Counted from the first letter of the stretch, positions 9,064 through 18,253 are shown. The stretch: 64,000 bases of DNA from Crossiella cryophila (GCF_014204915.1 NZ_JACHMH010000001.1:4861501-4925500); one strand, 5' to 3'. Numbers and translations: made by a program. Notes: generated by a model not told the origin, from the sequence alone.

Positions 9064-9100
9064 ACGAACATTCGTGTTCGTGGCGGCGGAAAATGTTCGT
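9064..9100. promoter_or_regulatory. Candidate HxlR operator: ACGAACA/TGTTCGT repeats
   Basis: In the divergent azoreductase-HxlR region, ACGAACA (9064-9070) and TGTTCGT (9075-9081) form a perfect 7-bp inverted repeat with a 4-bp spacer. A third half site TGTTCGT lies at 9094-9100, 19 bp downstream on the same face of the helix, and a fourth at 9190-9196, 25 bp before the HxlR start. Winged-helix HxlR dimers bind such dyads. Placement suggests control of both divergent units; the assignment to this regulator is an inference. Confidence 0.55.
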
Positions 9101-9220
9101 TATCGCCAAAGGTGGGCGCGAGGTGTTTTCATCGTGTCACTCCCCGTTGTTCCGGCTGACCGGTCGGCCGGGGAGCTAGACTCACGTTTTGTTCGTAGCC
9201 GCCGCGAAGGAGCGCCAGCC

Positions 9221-9622
9221 ATGACCGGCGACATGATCGAACCCCCCACGCCCGGTGCGGATGACTGCGGTCGCCTGCCGGTGGAGAACGGCGAGTTCGT
9301 CCGCCAGGTACTGGATCGGGTCGGCGACAAGTGGTCGCTGCTGGTCATCGCCAACCTGCACAACGGGCCGCGCAGGTACAGCTACCTGCAGCAGGTGGTG
9401 GACGGCATCTCGCAGCGCATGCTGACCCTCACGCTGCGTCAGCTCGGTGAGGACGGGCTGATCGAGCGGACCGCCTACGCCGAGGTGCCGCCGCGCGTCG
9501 AGTACGCCCTGACGCCACTGGGGAAGAGTCTGCTCGGCGCGGTGACCTCGCTCATCCAGTGGGTATCCACCCACCACTCCGACATTCGCGAATACCGGGC
9601 TCGCGCGCGAGCGGGCAGTTAA
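9221..9622 (+). CDS. HxlR-family winged-helix transcriptional regulator
   Basis: This 133-residue protein has the HxlR signature: VLDRVGDKWSLLVIANL, then RYSYLQQVVDGISQRMLTLTLRQLGEDGLI and the wing EVPPRVEYALTPLG. HxlR proteins are small dimeric DNA binders, often sensing aldehydes, quinones or disulfide stress. The ATG at 9221 has AAGGAG 7 bp upstream. Cys12 or so (DDCGRL) lies near the N-terminus, where the YodB/QorR group carries a redox-sensing Cys. Divergence from the azoreductase operon and the dyads at 9064-9100 suggest that it controls that operon and itself. Confidence 0.9.
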   Translation: MTGDMIEPPTPGADDCGRLPVENGEFVRQVLDRVGDKWSLLVIANLHNGPRRYSYLQQVVDGISQRMLTLTLRQLGEDGLIERTAYAEVPPRVEYALTPLGKSLLGAVTSLIQWVSTHHSDIREYRARARAGS

Positions 9623-9667
9623 TTTCCTCTTGGCGCCTACTGTCAATGTCGGAGTAGTGTTCTTCGC

Positions 9668-10600
9668 ATGACAGCCAACGAACAATTTCCCAGTGTGGAT
9701 TCGACCGGCCGCGAGCGTCCCGGTGGTACCGGATTCCTGGGTGACCGCGTGGTATCCAGAATCGGTTTCGGTGCGATGCAACTGGCCCGGCTGCACGAGG
9801 ACCGGGACGCCGCCATCCGGCTGGTGCGTCGTGCGGTGGACAGCGGAGTCGACCACATCGACACCGCCCAGTTCTACGGCAACGGGTTCGTGAACGAGGT
9901 GATCCGGGCGGCGGTGCCCGGCGCCGAGATCACCATCGTCAGCAAGGTGGGCGCCGACCCTGGCCCTGCTGGGCCGTACCCGACCTCGGCCCAGCGACCC
10001 GGCCAACTGCGGGCCAGTGTCGAGGCCAACCTCGCCGCCCTCGGACTGGACCGGATCCCGGTGGTCAACCTGCGCCGCAACGACGTCGGCTTCGCCCCGC
10101 CCGCCGAGGGCGACCAGGTGGTGGACCTCGACGACCAGCTCGCCGAGATGATCGCCTTGCGCACCGAGGGCAAGATCGGTGCGATCGGGCTCAGCAGCGT
10201 CACCCTGGACGGGCTGCGCCGGGCCCTGCCCGCCGGGATCGTCTGCGTGCAGAACCCCTACAGCCTCGTTGACCGCGCCGATGAGGAGATGCTGGAACTC
10301 TGTGCGGCACAACGGATCGCCTGGGTGCCGTACTTCCCGCTGGGCAGCGCCGTGCCCGGAGCGCCGAAGGTGACCGAGGAGCCGGTGGTCACCGCGGTCG
10401 CCGGGACCTTGGGCGCCACCCCCGCCCAGATCGGCCTGTCCTGGCTGCTGCACCGGGCCCCGAACGTGCTCCTGATCCCCGGCGCCGCCGACGAAGGGCA
10501 CCTTGAGGCGAACCTGGCGACCGGGCGGCTGACCCTCGATGCCGCGGCCATGACCGCGCTGGCCGCCGTGCCCTCGCGCGCCCTGCCCTACCCCAGGTGA
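9668..10600 (+). CDS. Aldo/keto reductase
   Basis: This 310-residue TIM-barrel AKR has GFGAMQL near the N-terminus, the DTAQFYG loop (catalytic Asp and Tyr) and SKVG (Lys). The usual HRPD segment reads LRRND, so the catalytic His is replaced by Arg, a variation seen in some bacterial AKRs. It likely reduces carbonyls with NADPH. The gene starts 45 bp after the HxlR stop with no clear Shine-Dalgarno, so it may be leaderless or co-transcribed with the regulator. Detoxification of reactive carbonyls would fit the neighbourhood. Confidence 0.88.
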   Translation: MTANEQFPSVDSTGRERPGGTGFLGDRVVSRIGFGAMQLARLHEDRDAAIRLVRRAVDSGVDHIDTAQFYGNGFVNEVIRAAVPGAEITIVSKVGADPGPAGPYPTSAQRPGQLRASVEANLAALGLDRIPVVNLRRNDVGFAPPAEGDQVVDLDDQLAEMIALRTEGKIGAIGLSSVTLDGLRRALPAGIVCVQNPYSLVDRADEEMLELCAAQRIAWVPYFPLGSAVPGAPKVTEEPVVTAVAGTLGATPAQIGLSWLLHRAPNVLLIPGAADEGHLEANLATGRLTLDAAAMTALAAVPSRALPYPR

Positions 10601-10619
10601 ACCTCGGGTGAGAATGGGC

Positions 10620-10650
10620 TTGAGTTTCCACCTGCTGGAAGGTTCAGGCT
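10620..10650 (+). promoter_or_regulatory. MerR-type promoter with 19-bp spacer
   Basis: A -35-like TTGAGT (10620-10625) and a weak -10-like CAGGCT (10645-10650) are separated by 19 bp. The spacer contains the dyad TTCCA-cctgc-TGGAA (10626-10640). An over-long spacer carrying a dyad is the hallmark of promoters twisted by MerR-family activators. The expected transcription start falls on or next to the GTG at 10658, so the regulator mRNA may be leaderless and autoregulated. Confidence 0.55.
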
Positions 10651-10657
10651 GAGTCCC

Positions 10658-11584
10658 GTGAACGACGACGACGACGAGCTGTTCACCATCGGACAGCTCG
10701 CCAAGACCACCGGCCTGTCGACCAGGACCATCCGGTTCTACTCCGACAGTGGCCTGCTACCGCCGACGACCAGGTCCTATGGGGGTTACCGGCTCTATGA
10801 CGCGGTCGCGGTCGGCCGTCTTGAGCTGGTCCGCACCCTGCGGGAGCTGGGGCTGGATCTGGAGACGGTGGCGCGGGTGCTGGCCGAGCAGGTCACGGTG
10901 ACCGATGTGGCGCGTACGCATGTGAGCGCGCTGGATGCGGAGATCCGGACCCTGCGGGTGCGCCGGGCGGTGTTGCGGGCGGTCGTTCGACGTGGCGGAT
11001 CGACCGAGGAGATGAAACTGATGAACGATTTGGCAAGGCTGTCCGCGGGGGAGCGGCAGCGCGTTCTGGACGAGTTCGTGGCGCGGGCCTTCGAGGGTGC
11101 GGACCCGGCGGCGCCGGGGGCCGGGCTGGCCGAGGCGATGCGGCAGTTGCCTGCTGAGTTGCCGGATGATCCCAGTGACGAACAGGTTGATGCCTGGGTG
11201 GAGCTGGCGGAACTGGTGCAGGACAAGGACTTCCAGCATCGGGTTCGGCAGATGGTGCTGGCCGGGCAGAGTGAGGCCGGCCGGGAGGTGCAGGCGCAGG
11301 GGCCCTCGGCGGAGCAGGTGATCGAGGCGGCCGCGGTGGCGGTCGAGGCCGGGATCGCGCCGGATTCGGTGCAGGCCAAGGAGATCATCGGCCGGGTGGT
11401 GTCGGCGGAGTTGTCCGCGGCGGAGCGGGTGGCGCTGGCCGATGGCTGGGCGGTGTTCACCGATCGCCGGGTGGCGCGCTACTGGGCGCTGCTGGGTGTG
11501 CTCAACGGCTGGCCGCCCCGGCCGGGGCCGGACGGGGTGCCCGCGTTCGAGTGGGCCATCGCGGCCCTGCGTGCGTCGAGCTAG
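10658..11584 (+). CDS. MerR-family transcriptional regulator
   Basis: This 308-residue protein begins with a MerR helix-turn-helix: FTIGQLAKTTGLSTRTIRFY, then YGGYRLYDAVAVGRLELVRTLRELGLDLETVARVL. A dimerisation helix rich in Arg follows. The roughly 190-residue C-terminal domain is larger than in metal-sensing MerR proteins and is all-helical, as in the TipAL/drug-sensing type. No Cys cluster for metals is seen. The start is the GTG directly downstream of the dyad promoter at 10620-10650. The stop overlaps the convergent small membrane protein by 4 bp. Confidence 0.92.
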   Translation: MNDDDDELFTIGQLAKTTGLSTRTIRFYSDSGLLPPTTRSYGGYRLYDAVAVGRLELVRTLRELGLDLETVARVLAEQVTVTDVARTHVSALDAEIRTLRVRRAVLRAVVRRGGSTEEMKLMNDLARLSAGERQRVLDEFVARAFEGADPAAPGAGLAEAMRQLPAELPDDPSDEQVDAWVELAELVQDKDFQHRVRQMVLAGQSEAGREVQAQGPSAEQVIEAAAVAVEAGIAPDSVQAKEIIGRVVSAELSAAERVALADGWAVFTDRRVARYWALLGVLNGWPPRPGPDGVPAFEWAIAALRASS

Positions 11585-11781
11585 TCCTGGTTGAGCCGGC
11601 GTTGCCGGATGATCCGCAGCAGGCCGAAGCCCAGTGCGAAGATCGCCACGGTGGCCACGATCAGCAGCGTGAGCTTGAGCCACTCCGGTTCGGAAATGAA
11701 GCCGGCGATGGCGACCAATGCGAATGCGGGTACCAGTAGTGCGGTGAGCACCTGTGTGGTGCGGTCCAAGTCGTTCTGCAC
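11581..11781 (-). CDS. Small two-TM membrane protein
   Basis: This 66-residue protein has two hydrophobic segments, roughly residues 10-28 and 36-55. A charged N-terminus (QNDLDRT) and basic C-terminus (RIIRQRRLNQD) suggest both ends face the cytoplasm. I recognise no family beyond small actinobacterial membrane proteins. Its 3' end overlaps the MerR gene by 4 bp in convergent orientation. The GTG start at 11781 has no strong ribosome site. Confidence 0.6.
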   Translation of the reverse strand: MQNDLDRTTQVLTALLVPAFALVAIAGFISEPEWLKLTLLIVATVAIFALGFGLLRIIRQRRLNQD

Positions 11782-11819
11782 CGCGTGAGTGTAGCAGGGG
11801 GAAAGTAAAACCGGATTTA

Positions 11820-11860
11820 CCCGATCGGGGTCGTCGTGTGCGTTGACGGCCCCGATCGGG
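11820..11860. other. Large inverted repeat with self-palindromic arms
   Basis: CCCGATCGGGG (11820-11830) and CCCCGATCGGG (11850-11860) are perfect 11-bp arms around a 19-bp loop, and each arm contains the palindrome CCCGATCGGG. It lies between the small membrane gene and the MDR gene. It could be a terminator-like hairpin or a double operator. In the rest of 11782-12083 I see no gene or clear signal. Confidence 0.5.
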
Positions 11861-12083
11861 CGACATTCGCGCTGCTCAGTGTGGGTGCGGGGTGCTGGCG
11901 GTGGTGAAACCGTCCAGGTCGTGACCTGATGGGGATTGCTTTCCTGAGGTGTCTTCGGAGTTGGTGTGTGAATGCGATGGGGGAGTTCGTGGAATAGGTA
12001 CGCGGTGGATCCGGGTCATTACCGCGGGTGGTTTCCCGGCGAGCCTTGCTGCGCCGGGCGGCCGGATTGGGTTTGATCACCGC

Positions 12084-13067
12084 ATGACGACGATGCGTGC
12101 GGTGGTCCTGGACGGTCCGGGCCCGGTGGCGGCACTCCAGCTCCGCGAGGTGCCCATCCCCGAGCCCAGGCCCGGCTGGGTGCGGATCCGGGTGGAGGCG
12201 TTCGGGCTCAACCGGTCCGAGCAGCACCTGCGCACCGGGATGGCCAGCAACCCGGTGTTCCCGATCATCCCCGGCATCGAGGCCACCGGCACCGTGGACC
12301 TCGCGCCCGGTGGGGAGTTCGAGGCCGGGCAGCCGGTGGTGGCGATGATGGGTGGGATGGGGCGGGCCTACGACGGCGGGTACGCCGAGTACACCGTGGT
12401 GCCCGCGAGCAACGTGACGCCGGTGCGCACGAGTCTGGACTGGGCCACCCTGGGTGCGTTGCCGGAGATGCTGCAGACCGCGCACGGCTCGCTGCACACC
12501 GGGCTGGCCATCCAGCCGGGGCAGAGCTTCCTGGTCCGCGGCGGCACCTCCTCGGTGGGCGTGGCCGCGGCGGTGCTGGCCAAGGAACACGGCCTGGAAG
12601 TCTTCGCCACCACCAGGAATCCGGCCCGGCTGGACACGTTGCGGGACCTGGGGGTCGATCACCCGCTGGTCGACGACGGGTCGATCGCCGCGCGGGTAAG
12701 GGAAATCCGGCCCGAGGGCGTGCACGCGGCGCTGGAACTGGTGGGCACCAACACGTTGCCGGACACCCTGCGGGCCACCGGCAGGCACGGCACGGTCTGC
12801 TTCACCGGCATGCTCAGCGATCAGTGGACCATCCCGGACTTCTACCCGATGGACTACCTGCCCAACGGCGTCCGGCTCACCGCCTACGGTGGCGAGAGCA
12901 GCGACCTGCCCCAGGCCGATCTCCAGCGCTATCTCGAACTCATCGAGGCCGGGAAGCTGCCGGTGCGCATCCATCAGGTGTTCGCGCTGGCGCAGATCCG
13001 CGAGGCGCACCAGCTGATGGAAGACGGTGGCGCGATCGGGAAACTGGTGGTCCGGGTCCGTGACTGA
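12084..13067 (+). CDS. Zinc-independent MDR alcohol dehydrogenase / quinone oxidoreductase
   Basis: This 327-residue MDR protein has the GroES-like N-terminal domain (GLNRSEQHLRTGM, PGIEATGTV) and a Rossmann domain with GGTSSVGVAAAVLA. It lacks the catalytic zinc Cys/His set, placing it in the QOR-like subgroup that reduces quinones or enones with NADPH. The frame extends upstream to 11949 but that part lacks family similarity, so the ATG at 12084 (or 12093) is preferred. Its stop overlaps the next gene by 8 bp, implying coupling. Confidence 0.88.
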   Translation: MTTMRAVVLDGPGPVAALQLREVPIPEPRPGWVRIRVEAFGLNRSEQHLRTGMASNPVFPIIPGIEATGTVDLAPGGEFEAGQPVVAMMGGMGRAYDGGYAEYTVVPASNVTPVRTSLDWATLGALPEMLQTAHGSLHTGLAIQPGQSFLVRGGTSSVGVAAAVLAKEHGLEVFATTRNPARLDTLRDLGVDHPLVDDGSIAARVREIRPEGVHAALELVGTNTLPDTLRATGRHGTVCFTGMLSDQWTIPDFYPMDYLPNGVRLTAYGGESSDLPQADLQRYLELIEAGKLPVRIHQVFALAQIREAHQLMEDGGAIGKLVVRVRD

Positions 13068-13476
13068 GCGCTTACGGATCCGCTCCGGCGTGTGGTTCGG
13101 GACCCCGGACTGGCTGGCGCGGGTGCGCGCGGAGACGGATCGGTGCCGGTACCCGCGGTACGAGTTGTCCATGCACGGCGACCCTGGCCGCGAGTCCTTC
13201 TTCACCGCGGTCCGGCAGCACCTGCCGCAGGATCCGGTGCTGGTCAGCTCGCTGAGCTGGGACGCGCTGCTGGACTCGGTGCGCAACGGGTTCCACGAGG
13301 CCAAGGGCAACCGGTTCGTGGTGGTGTGGCCGGATCTGGGTCAGGCGCCGCCGTTCGCGGTGGAGATGCTGGACAAGGTGGTGTGGCACGTGGCGGCCGG
13401 GCGGAAGTACCTGTGCGTGTACGCCGAGCAGAACCCCGCGTTCCCCGGCGGTCGCTACCAGCCGCCGGTTCGCTGA
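13060..13476 (+). CDS. Barstar-like small protein
   Basis: This 138-residue protein starts at a GTG that overlaps the MDR gene by 8 bp. The segment FFTAVRQHLPQDPVLVSSLSWDALLDSVRNGF, followed by a hydrophobic VVVWPD strand, resembles the core of barstar-family RNase inhibitors, in which a helix ends in a W/LDALWD-like motif. Actinomycetes carry many barstar-like proteins as immunity factors or orphans. No barnase-type gene is adjacent. The fold call is by eye and moderate; otherwise the protein is hypothetical. Confidence 0.45.
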   Translation: MTERLRIRSGVWFGTPDWLARVRAETDRCRYPRYELSMHGDPGRESFFTAVRQHLPQDPVLVSSLSWDALLDSVRNGFHEAKGNRFVVVWPDLGQAPPFAVEMLDKVVWHVAAGRKYLCVYAEQNPAFPGGRYQPPVR

Positions 13477-13504
13477 AATCGCAGTTCAGCGAATGGTTTC
13501 TGGC

Positions 13505-13529
13505 AGGTACCTACAGCACTTTTAAGTGC
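13505..13529. promoter_or_regulatory. Paired palindromes upstream of MDR gene
   Basis: AGGTACCT (13505-13512) and GCACTT-TT-AAGTGC (13516-13529) lie side by side 70-95 bp upstream of the oxidoreductase start at 13599. Two adjacent short dyads in an otherwise GC-rich gap look like an operator for a small winged-helix regulator of the HxlR/MarR type. Which regulator binds is unknown. Confidence 0.4.
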
Positions 13530-13598
13530 CTGATTGCCGAAAGAGACCAAGGATAGGACAGTGGTGCGCAGACAGGGACCACGCGGAGAGGGAAGAAC

Positions 13599-14549
<951 letters not shown>

Positions 14550-14570
14550 GTGAGCCAGGCCACTGATTCG

Positions 14571-14639
14571 TTGTCCGGCGCGGGATCCCCGGCGCCGGAC
14601 AACGCGGCTCCGGACAATCCTCGGCGTACCGGACGACGA
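14571..14639. promoter_or_regulatory. CCGGACAAY repeat array upstream of STAND-WD40 gene
   Basis: TTGTCCGGCGC (14571-14581) and GCGCCGGACAA form an 11-bp inverted repeat and could terminate the MDR gene. The element CCGGACAA recurs as CTCCGGACAATCC (14609-14621) and as the degenerate TACCGGACGACG (14628-14639), just before the gene start at 14651. The same element is clustered at 30931-30992. Repetition in the same orientation suggests a binding site rather than only a terminator. Confidence 0.45.
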
Positions 14640-14650
14640 GGAGCGCGCTG

Positions 14651-17600
14651 ATGCCCCGCAAGGAACAACCGCTGGTCCCGAACGGGCTCCCGCTGGTCGA
14701 CTTCGCCATCGAGCTGCGGAAACTCCGGGCCGCGGCGGGGCAGCCCGCCTACCGCACGCTGGCCGCCGCCACCCACTACTCCTCCAGCACGCTGGCCGCG
14801 GCCACCGGCGGACAACGCCTGCCCAGCCTGGCCGTCACCCTCGCGCTGGTCCGGGCCTGCGGCGGGGAGGCCGAGGACTGGGAGCGGCGCTGGCACCGGG
14901 TCGCGGCGCAGGTGCACGAGGAGGCGCCGCGACTGCCACCGGCCGCCGCCGCGCCCTACGCCGGGCTCGCGCCCTACCGGCGGGAGGACGCCGACCGGTT
15001 CTTCGGGCGGGACCAGGCGGTGGCCGACCTGCTGGCGCGGCTGGAACGGTGTGCCGTGGTCGCGCTGTTCGGCGCGTCGGGGGCGGGCAAGTCCTCGACG
15101 TTGCGGGCGGGTCTGCTGCCGAGGCTGGGCGAGCGGACCGCCGTGGTGTTCGCGCCGGGGGAGGACCCGTGGGGTTCCTGCGCCCAGGCACTGGCCGGGC
15201 CGCTCGGGCGGCAGGCGGCCGGGTTGCGGGCGGAGCTGCGGGGCGATCCCGGCGCGCTGGCGGGGCTGCTGCGCGAGCTGGCCGTGGGCGGGGCCGGGGT
15301 GCTGCTGGTGGTGGACCAGTTCGAGGAGCTGTTCACGCTGTGCGCCGAGGAGGCCGACCGGGCCGGGTTCATCGCCGCCCTGTGCGGTGCGGCCGGGCCG
15401 CGGCGGCGGGTGCTGCTCGGCGTGCGCTCGGACTTCTACACGCACTGCTCCACCCACCCGGACCTGGTGCAGGTGCTGCGCGAGGGCGTGGTGCCGCTGG
15501 GTGCGATGGGACCGGCTGACCTGCGGCGGGCCATCACCGGACCGGCCAACGCGGCCGGGTGCGCGGTGGAGACCGACCTGGTCGCGCACCTGGTGTCCGG
15601 GGCGGCCGCCGAACCCGGGGTGTTGCCGCTGGTCTCGCACGCGCTGGCGGAGACCTGGCGGCGGCGCAAGGGGAACACGCTGACCTTCGCCGGGTTCCAG
15701 GCCACCGGCGGGCTGGCGCACGCGCTGGCCAACACCGCCGAGGCCGTGCACGACGGGCTCACCGAGCCGCAGCGCGAACTGTGCAGGCAGCTGTTCCGCA
15801 GGCTGACCGCGCCGGGTGAGGGCACCGAGGACACCAAGCGGCGGGTCGCGCACACCGAACTCGACCACGCGGGCAGCGGACTGGCCGAGGTGGTCGAGCA
15901 CTTCACCGCCGCCCGGCTGCTGGTCGCCGACGAGCACGGGGTGGAACTGGCGCACGAGGCCCTGCTGCAGGCCTGGCCGCGGCTGCGGGGCTGGCTGGTG
16001 CAGGACCGGGAGGGGCTGCGGGTGCAGCGCGACCTCTCGCACGCCGCCGCCGAATGGCACCGGCTGGACCGTGATCCCGGCGCGCTCTACCGCGGCGTGC
16101 GGCTGGCGCTGGCGCGGGACTGGGCCGAGCGCGAACAACCCGCGTTGTCCACCGGCGAACGGGATTTCCTGGCCACCAGCCAGGCCGAGCAGGTCAGCGA
16201 GGGCACCAGGACCCGGCGGCTGTTGCGCCGCACCCGGTTGCTGGCCGCCACGCTGGTGGTGTTGCTGCTGGTGGCCATCGGCATCGCGGGCTACGCCGTG
16301 CAGCAGCAGCGCACCGCCACCTCCCGCCAGCTCAGCGCGGAGGCCCGGCTGCTGCTGGGCACCGACACCGAGGCGGCCATCCGCCGCGCGCTGGCCGCGC
16401 ACGCCGCCGCCTCCACCGAACAGTCCCGCGGCATGCTGTTGTCGCTGGCCAACACCCCGCCGGAGCACTCCCGCGCGCTGCACGCCGATCAGCAGTTCGT
16501 CTTCGCGGGCACCGATCCGGGAGTGCTGGACATCCAGCAGCGGCGGCTGCTGCTGACCCGCACCCCGGCCACCGTCTCCACCCAGGGCGTGCAGTCCGCG
16601 CGGAACTCGCCCAAGGACGCCAACCAGCTCGCCTACCTCTACCCGGACCAGGTCAAGCTGGTGGACCGGCGCACCGGCGCGGTGCTGGCCACCATCCCCG
16701 ACCCGCCCGAGGGCGCCAGCGACCTTGGCCTGGCCGCGGACGGGCGGCACGTCTGGCTGCACGCGCCCGGCGCCGCGCCGCGGCAGCGGGATTTCAGCAC
16801 CGGCGCCGCCGGGCCGACCTTGCCCACCCGGTCCCAGACCATCGCGGTGGACCGGGCCGGGCGGCTGCTGGTCACGGTGGACCAGCAGGGCCAGGTGGAG
16901 CTGTGGGACGCGGTGACCGGCGCGAGCCGGGGTCGTGGGCCGGGTGGGCTGGGCGAGGTGCGGGTGCTGGCCCTGCACCAGGATGGCCGGTACCTGGCCG
17001 TGGGCGGGGCGAACGGGCGGACCACCGTGTTCGACCTGGAACGCGGCACCGTGGCCAGCGAGCTGGCCGACCAGGGCGGCACGGTCAGCGACCTGGCCTA
17101 CGGCATCGACCCGAACGTGCTGGTGGTGGTGCAGCAGGGCCGGGTCCGCTGGTGGGACAGCCGGGGCCGGGTCGCGCTCACCCTCAGCGGGGACCGCGCC
17201 GACTTCCTCGGCGTCACCTTCGACCCGACCGGGCGGGTCGTGCTCGGGGTCAACGGGCTGATCAGCACGGTGTGGGACCAGTGGCGGCTGCCCCTGGTGG
17301 CCGGGTCGCCGATCACCCAGCCGCTGGCCTTCAGCGCCGACGGCCAGACCCTGCGCGCGGGCACCGGCACGCACCAGCTCAGCTGGCCGCTGCGCCCGGC
17401 CGGCCCGTTCCGCGGCACCCCAAGGCCGCCGCTGCGTGAGGTGGTGGTGGACCGGGAGCACACCGTCGCGCTCGGCCCGCGCGGCGAGGGCCTGGTGCTG
17501 TGGGATCTGCGTCAGGACCGGCAGCTCGGCGAACTACCGGCCTCGCTCGGCGGGAACGGCGCGCTGAGCCCGGACGGGAGCACCGCCGCGATCAGCACGG

Positions 17601-18214
17601 CCGACGCGGTGCGGCTGTACCGGGTGCACGACCAGGCCCGGCTGGCCGACCTGCCCAGCGGGGAGATCGAACCGGCCACCGGCGTGGTCTTCGCCCCGGA
17701 CAACCGGAACCTGGCCTGGATCCGGCGCGCGGGCCCCGCCGTGCTGTGGGACCAGCGGAGCAACCGGGAACACGTGCTGGGCGCTGACCACCCGCGCCGG
17801 GTGGTCTTCGCCCCCGGCGGCCGGTTCGTGCTCACCGTGACCGATGCGGACCTGCAGGTCTGGGAGGTGGCCACCGGCAGGCGCACCGCCCGGCTGGCCG
17901 TTGACCGGGCGCACGCGCTCACCCACGCGCTCAGCCCGGACGGCCGCACCCTGGTGCTGGCCGGGGCGGGCCGGGCCATCGAGGTGTGGGACCTGCCGGC
18001 CCAGACCCGCATCGCCACCCTGGACGGCCCGCAGCCGCTGGTGCACCTGGCGACCTGGAACGAGGACGGCACCGTGCTGGCCACCGCGGGCACCGACACC
18101 ACGGTGGTGCGCTGGAACCTGGACCTGGCGGCCGCGCGGCGGAGTCTGTGCGAGGCGCTGGCTGAGGACTTCGTCTCCGCCGAGGGCGCGCCGCTGCCGC
18201 CCTCCTGCGCCTGA
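14651..18214 (+). CDS. HTH-STAND (nSTAND1) NTPase with transmembrane helix and WD40 repeats
   Basis: This 1,187-residue protein has an N-terminal Xre-like helix-turn-helix (about residues 15-85) with the motif ATHYSSSTLAAATGGQRLPS. A STAND-type P-loop NTPase follows: FFGRDQAV, Walker A GASGAGKS (141-148), Walker B VLLVVDQFEE (217-226) and a GVRSDFYTHC sensor region. One transmembrane helix lies near 530-550 (LLAATLVVLLLVAIGIAGYAV). The rest, about 600 residues, is a WD40-like propeller with repeats such as VLWDLRQDR and VEVWDL. STAND proteins are signal-dependent switches; the extracellular propeller may sense a ligand and the HTH may act on DNA or mediate oligomerisation. It could be regulatory or defensive. 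Confidence 0.9.
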   Translation: MPRKEQPLVPNGLPLVDFAIELRKLRAAAGQPAYRTLAAATHYSSSTLAAATGGQRLPSLAVTLALVRACGGEAEDWERRWHRVAAQVHEEAPRLPPAAAAPYAGLAPYRREDADRFFGRDQAVADLLARLERCAVVALFGASGAGKSSTLRAGLLPRLGERTAVVFAPGEDPWGSCAQALAGPLGRQAAGLRAELRGDPGALAGLLRELAVGGAGVLLVVDQFEELFTLCAEEADRAGFIAALCGAAGPRRRVLLGVRSDFYTHCSTHPDLVQVLREGVVPLGAMGPADLRRAITGPANAAGCAVETDLVAHLVSGAAAEPGVLPLVSHALAETWRRRKGNTLTFAGFQATGGLAHALANTAEAVHDGLTEPQRELCRQLFRRLTAPGEGTEDTKRRVAHTELDHAGSGLAEVVEHFTAARLLVADEHGVELAHEALLQAWPRLRGWLVQDREGLRVQRDLSHAAAEWHRLDRDPGALYRGVRLALARDWAEREQPALSTGERDFLATSQAEQVSEGTRTRRLLRRTRLLAATLVVLLLVAIGIAGYAVQQQRTATSRQLSAEARLLLGTDTEAAIRRALAAHAAASTEQSRGMLLSLANTPPEHSRALHADQQFVFAGTDPGVLDIQQRRLLLTRTPATVSTQGVQSARNSPKDANQLAYLYPDQVKLVDRRTGAVLATIPDPPEGASDLGLAADGRHVWLHAPGAAPRQRDFSTGAAGPTLPTRSQTIAVDRAGRLLVTVDQQGQVELWDAVTGASRGRGPGGLGEVRVLALHQDGRYLAVGGANGRTTVFDLERGTVASELADQGGTVSDLAYGIDPNVLVVVQQGRVRWWDSRGRVALTLSGDRADFLGVTFDPTGRVVLGVNGLISTVWDQWRLPLVAGSPITQPLAFSADGQTLRAGTGTHQLSWPLRPAGPFRGTPRPPLREVVVDREHTVALGPRGEGLVLWDLRQDRQLGELPASLGGNGALSPDGSTAAISTADAVRLYRVHDQARLADLPSGEIEPATGVVFAPDNRNLAWIRRAGPAVLWDQRSNREHVLGADHPRRVVFAPGGRFVLTVTDADLQVWEVATGRRTARLAVDRAHALTHALSPDGRTLVLAGAGRAIEVWDLPAQTRIATLDGPQPLVHLATWNEDGTVLATAGTDTTVVRWNLDLAAARRSLCEALAEDFVSAEGAPLPPSCA

Positions 18215-18216
18215 GG

Positions 18217-18247
18217 CGGGTGCGGGACCGGCGTGGTCCCGCACCCG
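18217..18247. terminator. Convergent terminator hairpin
   Basis: CGGGTGCGGGACC and its exact reverse complement GGTCCCGCACCCG form a perfect 13-bp stem with a 5-base loop. It fills the 39-bp gap between the stop of the STAND gene (18214) and the stop of the convergent FG-GAP gene (18254). No T-tract is present. A bidirectional terminator is the simplest reading. Confidence 0.75.
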
Positions 18248-18253
18248 GCCGGG

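Noticed and set aside
11949-12083. N-terminal extension of the MDR gene
   Set aside because: The extra 45 residues have no similarity to the GroES-like domain start, while MTTMRAVVL is the usual MDR N-terminus.
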